Below are positions 58,787-64,000 of a DNA stretch of 64,000 nucleotides, piece by piece; position 1 is the stretch's first letter; the number at the start of each line of letters is the position of its first letter. The stretch spans positions 433,136,332 through 433,200,331 of the forward strand of contig CM054059.1 of the NCBI GenBank assembly GCA_028641055.1, written 5' to 3'. The stretch comes from Alopecurus myosuroides. Its lineage: Eukaryota; Streptophyta; Magnoliopsida; Poales; Poaceae. Under the pieces are notes generated by a model, which made no database searches, was not told the DNA's origin, and saw only the letters and a list, made by a program, of their open reading frames with translations. Both the position numbers and the translations under genes were made by a program.

Positions 58787-59410
58787 ATGTCTCCACCGGC
58801 GAAGCGGTCTGCTGCCCTCCTGTAGGTTCCATTTCCGTTCACATACTGCTGATCCGTTTCTAGATTCCTCGTGATTTCGTATTTCTTAGATCCTTTTCAG
58901 AATTCCTGGTGCTTTCATCTTTCTTAGAGACGTTTCTTATTTCCTCGTGATTTCATCTTTCTTTGATCCATTTTGCCTTTTAGATTAACATCAACTTCCT
59001 ATCATACAACTATCTACAAGGCACATGAAGCCGAGCAGATGGTCATCTTCAGCGCTCTGGCGAGGAGGGTTCACATCCTAGAAGCTGAGCTTGAGAAGGC
59101 CTTGAAGTTCGCCTACGACAGTATCACCAACGCTCGCGATGCCAGGTTGGAGCAGGTGGCTCAGGGCGAAGCTTCCCTCATAGCGTTTCGCAAGTTGATG
59201 GATGATACGTCCAAGTTGAGGGCCAGCAACCTCGAACTGACCAAGCAGGTTGGGGAACTAAAGATCGGTTTAGCCCTGGGAGAGCAAAAAACTCTGATCA
59301 CTCTCCTCGCAGCTGTGACTCCCCAGGCAAGGGAGGATCCAGTGCCATCGGAGGATCCAGTCCCGACGGAGGATCCAGTGCCATCGGAGGAGCTGTCGGC
59401 CCCCTACTGA
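58787..59410 (+). CDS. Two-exon coiled-coil protein of the CACTA, apparently intact
   Basis: Exon 1 (58787-58821) encodes MSPPAKRSAAL. A 162-bp intron with GTAGGT...TTTTAG ends is followed by exon 2 (58984-59410) in phase. Together they give 153 residues. Residues about 30-110 are a heptad-like coiled coil (RRVHILEAELEKALKFAYDS, SKLRASNLELTKQVGELKIG). The tail has short Glu/Pro repeats of the form (E)DPVPS/T. PPAKRS could be a weak nuclear signal. A TATA box lies upstream. The design matches the broken gene at 62-578. It lies about 530 bp from the right CACTA end. The function is unknown; an end-bridging or dimerising partner of TNPA is a guess. Confidence 0.65.
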
Positions 59411-59739
59411 TGCTCTTTATTTAGCCCCCTACTGATGCCCCCGTGCTTCTGATGTCTTGTTTAGATCGAAAATCTTGTTTGTATCGTGTGGTATCTATTA
59501 ATATGTAGTCTATGTTTATGTTCAACTACTATGCTTATTTTCTTAAGATAGATATAATTCGAGTTCACAATATGGAGAAATAGATGACAGAAGTTTCGAT
59601 GGATCTAAGTGACAGAAGTTAAAAGGGTTACATTAGACTAATGCCGATGCAAAAACATATACCAAACAGATAATTCGATTTCACAATATGGAAAAATAAA
59701 TGACAGAAATGAAAAGGGATATATTCGACTAACCTACGA
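59411..59739. other. 3' region of the coiled-coil gene
   Basis: AT-rich; the phrase ATAATTCGA(G/T)TTCACAATATGGA occurs twice near 59547 and 59670 with flanking AATAGATGACAGAA, a ~120-bp partial duplication. No gene. Confidence 0.4.
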
Positions 59740-59908
59740 CGTTCTCGTGGAACGAAACTCGCCTCCAACTGGGCCTATTGGACCGGGAACAAAATTCCGC
59801 GACGGCACATATAAGAAACGTCGAGATTGACCGCGTCTTCGAGAGAAAATTCCACTTTTCAGCCATCCTCGACGGAAACTGCGCGACGTTATCAAAACGT
59901 GCCGCTCA
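59740..59908. repeat. Right subterminal region with CGACG motifs
   Basis: ACGACGTTCTCG, CGCGACGGCAC, AAACGTCGAGATT and GCGCGACGTTATC mirror the motif class at 47232-47830, but there are fewer copies. Confidence 0.65.
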
Positions 59909-59940
59909 AAACGTTCCAGATCGCGCGGAATTTGGTAGTG
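59909..59940 (-). repeat. Right terminal inverted repeat
   Basis: Reverse complement of the left end, finishing TTTGGTAGTG at 59940 and followed by the GTA duplication. Confidence 0.93.
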
Positions 59941-60034
59941 GTATGTTGCTATGATTGAGCTGGGTCTCGAAGATTCGCAGATGCTTCAGTGTATCTAGGT
60001 ACATTATATTGATGTTGGATCCTCCATCCATCAG
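59941..60034 (-). pseudogene. Protease active-site fragment of gypsy 2
   Basis: On the minus strand this short piece encodes the active-site motif VLMDGGSNINIMYLDTL. Its open frame continues at 47196 once the CACTA and one GTA copy are disregarded, which confirms the insertion site. To its right a long LTR is inserted at 60040. Confidence 0.85.
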
Positions 60035-60039
60035 CACTC

Positions 60040-63000
60040 TGTAACACCTGGGGTGTTACCTGTTTGTTTTGTTTGCATCATATGCATAACATTGCATTGC
60101 ACCATGTTTGCATCACAACTGGAAAATTTCAAAACAAATTAAACTTTCACCCTTGCTCAAAATTCCCAATTTCAAACTTGCAAACTAAATCACTCAGTTG
60201 TTTTTCAATAATTTGAAGTTGTTTTAATCCAATTGCTTGTTAATAAAAATTTTCCATGTTATCAAAACCCTAATGGCAAATTGAATTTGAAATAAAATCA
60301 TAGTTGTTATGATCCAAAATTGAGGTTTAAAAAAAATTAAATTCTTGCAAAACAAATTTTTCAATAATTCTTGCAAAACAAATTTTTCAATAATGTTTGC
60401 ATAAGGGTTTGAACTTATTAAATGGAATTTGCCTATTTCCAAAATTTCCCAAATCAAACATTGTTTGAATTTCACCTAAAACCTCTAAACCAAATTAAAT
60501 ATTCAAAATTGTGAAACAATGTTTAACTTTTGTCTTAATTATTTGTTTTGGAAAATTATCACAAATAAAGCCTAAAAGAACAACCCTAACCCTTCTCTAT
60601 TTCCCTCTTTTATTCTTTACAAAAAAATCAACCAATAGGAAAAATAAAAATAACAGCCAAGGAGAGGGGCAGACCAGCCCAAACCCCTTTCTTTTCTTTC
60701 TCCCCCCAGCCCATCTATTCTTTCTGGCCCACCCCCTCCATCTGTCGCTTTCGTCTACCTGTCGTCAGCAGTACGATCATCCTCAGCACCCTCCGATCGA
60801 TCCCCACCCCCTGGATGCCATGCCGTACTAGGTTGAGCTCGCCTTATAACCGCTACCACCCCTCTGCCCTAGCACGCCCTAGCTCCTTCCCCCTCCTAGC
60901 GCCGCCGTCTACCCTTCCTTTCCCCCCCAAAGCCTCTGTTTCTGAAAAACCTGAACACCACCGTAGACCACCACCTCCTCCCTCAGCTCCGATCACCCTG
61001 GTCGCCTCGAGGAGCCCCTGGGGAGTGAAATGGAACCGGGGCGGTCCCCGGCGCCTCCCCGTCCCCTCGCCTCTAGCTGGGAGCTGCCGTGGCGGCCGCG
61101 CCGTCGCCGGCAACTTCCGTCCGTTTCTGCCTCTCCTTCTGTTCGTCGACGAGCAGCCGCAGGTGATCGTCCCTCGTCTTTTTCCCCTCGCCACTACTCT
61201 GTCACGGCCACTGCACGCACCTGCACACCGTCCACACGACGCACAGCGAGCACCTGCACCGCCACCGTCCACCGCGCACGAGCACGCGCCGGTGATCTCC
61301 CGATCGGTTCTGTTCCGTCAGGTTCAGTTAGCCACTCGGTGTCAAAAGTTCAGTTAGCAGCAGTTTTTGCCTCATATTCAGTCGGCCACTGTATCTGAAC
61401 AAAACCACAGCAGAGGCGTAGTGGTTCTGTTCCATCCGCGTGAGCAGCGCGTCCCGGGGTCGAATCCCGCGGGCGCAGCTCCCCCCCTTTTTTTCGTTTC
61501 CTTCCGCGTGCAGGGGGCAGAGGCCCACCAGTCGGTGGCCTGGTATGCCACCTCACCCCGCACCCGCCACGTTGGCGCCAGGGCCCCCCTGGCAGCGTCT
61601 GGGTGCGTTCCCAGAGGGTGTAAAACGTTTTTAAACTTCTGTAATTCAAACTGGGTCCAATTAAATCACAGATTGGCCCCTGGTTTTGAAACCTTAATAT
61701 CTTTTATTTTATAACTCTAAAAAATGTAAATAAAATATCCACACTGGTCTAAATTCAATTGTCTACCTTTTGGTAACTTTTGTTTCCTGTTTTGCAATTT
61801 CAAAATGCAATTAAATTTCAAATTTGAGTAATTCAAATGCAATTTCTTAAATTCCATAACTAATCCATCTTTAATCCAATAAATGCAAATAAAATATGTT
61901 TTCCATACCATTTCAAATAACCTTTTCAAATATAATTTTTGTTTCCTGTTTTGAATAATTTAAATTGCCTAAATACTTTAATCCTTGTTTAATTCAATTA
62001 AATTTGATAAAATAATAACTTGATCAATATAAAATAATTTTAAACATGCAAAATATGTTTTCAACCCATCAAAGTGTGAACTTTTCAATTGTGAGTTTGA
62101 ATTTATGTTTTGAACAAATAAAATTCAAATAATATTCAAACTTGAATTAAATTCAATTAAAACTTGTTTATTATTGTTTAATTCATAATTAAATTATCCT
62201 AATTCCAATTTCAATATTTGAAACATGTAATCCAACTAAAATTTGATGTTCTTTTCAAATATAAATTTTGTTAATTGTTTTGAACACTTTAACTTGATGA
62301 AAACAACAATTGCTTGTGTGACATGTTTAAGTAACCAAACTTTCCACACTTAACCAATAATTTCCAAACTTGTTAAACCTTGCTTCCAATTGATTCTATT
62401 GTTGTTATTTTGTTGTTTTCCTCATCCATGCATCATGCTAATCCACTTTCACCTGTTGATTAGTTGGAAAACAATTGTTTCAACCATAATTCATGGGCTG
62501 TTCATATGCAACTCAAATTGCATGTGGGTCCATTTAAATCTGTTTATCTTGTCAACTAGTTTACCTTGATGCATCTTTAAACCTGTCATGCATCTATATC
62601 TTGATCATGCTGGATCTTTTGCCGTAGTAGTAATTGTTGCATCCGGTGTTTGTTCGAGGTTCGTTGCTTCTTCCCGGATAGGACGTTGAGCTGATGTGAG
62701 CAACGACAAGTTCTGCTACCTTGCGGGATCTCAGGCAAGTATACTCACTTGCTGCCAAATGGCTGCCTTTCATCACTTGTTACCGATACTCTCCGTTGTT
62801 CTGTTCTGCTAGCCTTAGTAGTAGTTGTTTCTGTTACGAACCCATCACATGAATCCCTTAACCTTGATATTGCCTCACCTCCATACCTATAACCATTGCT
62901 TGTTGCCCGTGTTTTACTATCATGCTTAGGGTTGTTTTGCTCGAGTCTGTTACCCGTTACTTTCTGTTATTACTTCATTATGCTCTGGGGGCTCGATGTT

Positions 63001-64000
63001 TAATCAATCAATCAATCATGCTACTGTTATTGTTAAATAATAATTTGATGATAAGGCACCGGCAGGAGGCCCTTGTGGTTTTGAGGCCTGCTAGTGTCGA
63101 CCCTAATAGGAAAAGGGTCTTGTCTACTGATCCATGATGAGCGCACTACCCGCATGTGGGAAGCGAGTATGGGCGCCCCCCTCAATTTGACTCGATTCGC
63201 ATCTCGTCCAAATCGCCTCATTTAGTTCGGGTTTTCCATTTGCTGCATGCATGATCTTGCGAGCCCTTGGTACCCGGGTGGAACTTTCGTAGTCGGCATA
63301 TAGGGGGACACGGTCTTAGAGTGCTATGAGGGTCCCTTTTCTTCGGGGCTCGATTAGCCGTGCGCCCAAGGTTCTTTGGGCTTGATGCGAAGAAGAGTTG
63401 AGTTGTGTAGAGTACCCCGCTTGGTGGAAGTGCATTTCCATCTGGCGGGTTATTCTTGCGTGTACGGCTACATTGGTGCAACCCTGCAGGGATAATCTTC
63501 TCGAGAAGCCGTGTTTTCCGCGGTTATGGATTACTTGGTGAAAGTACTGGCTAACAAGTACTCAGGACAACTTAAACCTAATGATTAACAACCTTTCACC
63601 CAATGATTAACAACTTGACTAGTAATAGGCTTATTGACACAATAATCTGAACCATCATTAATCCAACTGTGTGAGTTATCCTCGGATTGCTTCTTTGGAT
63701 AAGGGGCGAGATCCAGGAGGGGTTTGTTTGCAGTTATCTTTCAGTTGCTTACAATACTCGATCTTATCTCCCTTCTGATAGCCGGAAGTTGTAGTACCTC
63801 TCTGTAGTTGGTTAGTGCAGCCCGTTGTCGCTTATTTTTGCAATAACACCTTCCTTTCCGTTGATCCTAAAGTATTTGTAACTTGTGATGACTGGCTACG
63901 CCGGTAACTTGTGAGTATGGTTTATCCACTTGCCAGTACTTAACCGTACTGACCCACGAATCTCTTTCGTGGCTGCAAATTCCAACTTGCAGTCAACAGG
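60040..64000 (+). repeat. Long LTR of the solo-LTR family, plus orientation, truncated by window end
   Basis: It starts TGTAACACCTGG at 60040 after CACTC (60035-60039), inserted in the protease of gypsy 2. It shares many stretches with the solo LTR at 34316-38950 read on the minus strand, notably 63030-63600 (mirror of 35200-35760) and 62460-62580. By that comparison about 0.7 kb of the LTR lies beyond the window. Whether an internal region follows cannot be seen. Pro-rich frames at 60815-61400 are not supported by the other copy. Confidence 0.85.

Larger units (their letters stand above)
47200..59940 (+). mobile_element. Complete CACTA element with TNPA, B3-like, AP2-like and coiled-coil genes
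   Basis: It starts CACTACCAAATTCC at 47200 and ends GGAATTTGGTAGTG at 59940. The terminal inverted repeats match over about 32 bp with one or two differences. GTA at 47197-47199 and 59941-59943 is the 3-bp target duplication. Inside are CGTCGC-rich subterminal regions, a minus-strand TNPA-like gene, a block of the ~360-bp satellite, and three plus-strand genes (B3-like, AP2/ERF-like, coiled-coil). No TNP2-type transposase is present, so movement would need one supplied by another element. Confidence 0.93.
34257..64000 (-). mobile_element. Ty3/gypsy element 2, Tat-like, partial, with three nested insertions
   Basis: The 3' LTR starts with TGTCGG at 34257 (GTAAT before it) and ends CCGACA at 39189. 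The pol genes run on the minus strand (43500-47196, resuming 59941-60034), and an antisense plus-strand gene (39757-42887) lies between integrase and LTR, as in element 1. The 5' LTR, primer site and gag are not in the window, because the sequence from 60040 to the end is another LTR inserted in the protease region. The nested insertions are the solo LTR 34316-38950, the CACTA 47200-59940 and the LTR from 60040. Confidence 0.85.

Noticed and set aside
60815..61398. Pro/Arg-rich frames in the right-hand LTR
   Set aside because: They are not conserved in the other LTR copy, and overlapping open frames on both strands point to composition.

Overview
This window is almost entirely nested transposable elements and satellite DNA from a large plant genome. 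GTCCCGGTT-rich CACTA ends, Tat-lineage Ty3/gypsy elements with a second RNase H, and very long LTRs point to a grass (Poaceae), probably a cool-season (Pooideae/Triticeae-like) species. The species itself cannot be read from the sequence. I found no ordinary single-copy host gene, rRNA, tRNA or CRISPR array.

Layout, left to right. (1) 1-34256 looks like the interior of an old CACTA element whose ends lie mostly outside the window. It has a broken coiled-coil gene at the left (62-578, minus), a ~360-bp satellite (862-3650 and 25926-31740), and the first exons of a TNPA-like (Transposase_24) gene at the right (about 33110-34200, plus). (2) A second CACTA of a different family (5' end at 3651, CACTAGTGG terminus) sits inside that satellite. 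It carries a decayed TNP2 transposase gene (4209-7579), an intact 181-codon partner ORF (7775-8320, minus) and several tandem repeats. (3) A complete Ty3/gypsy element (10126-23575, LTRs 856 and 800 bp, target duplication GTACC) sits inside the second CACTA. Its gag-pol is on the minus strand, and an intron-containing accessory gene is on the plus strand. (4) From 34257 to beyond the window end lies a second gypsy element of the same general design, inserted in the TNPA gene of element 1. It has three later insertions of its own: a 4635-bp solo LTR (34316-38950, GATTA duplication), a complete 12.7-kb CACTA (47200-59940, GTA duplication), and a second long LTR of the solo-LTR family (from 60040), running in the opposite direction.

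The complete CACTA at 47200-59940 is the most interesting unit. It has ~32-bp terminal inverted repeats and CGTCGC-rich subterminal regions. It carries a TNPA-like gene, but I see no TNP2 transposase. Instead it holds a plant B3-domain-like gene, an AP2/ERF-like gene (broken) and a small, apparently intact coiled-coil gene with a basic N-terminus. It also holds its own block of the ~360-bp satellite. Matching exon and intron sequence around the TNPA gene shows that the outer element 1 belongs to the same family in the opposite orientation. One family member therefore lies inside a gypsy element that itself lies inside another member.

Most coding regions carry stops or frameshifts and are marked as pseudogenes. 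The better-preserved reading frames are the 181-codon CACTA ORF and the coiled-coil gene at 58787-59410. Coordinates of LTRs, target duplications and the CACTA ends were read directly. Exon limits are inferred from GT/AG sites and frame continuity. Family assignments rest on motif recognition, not on database searches.
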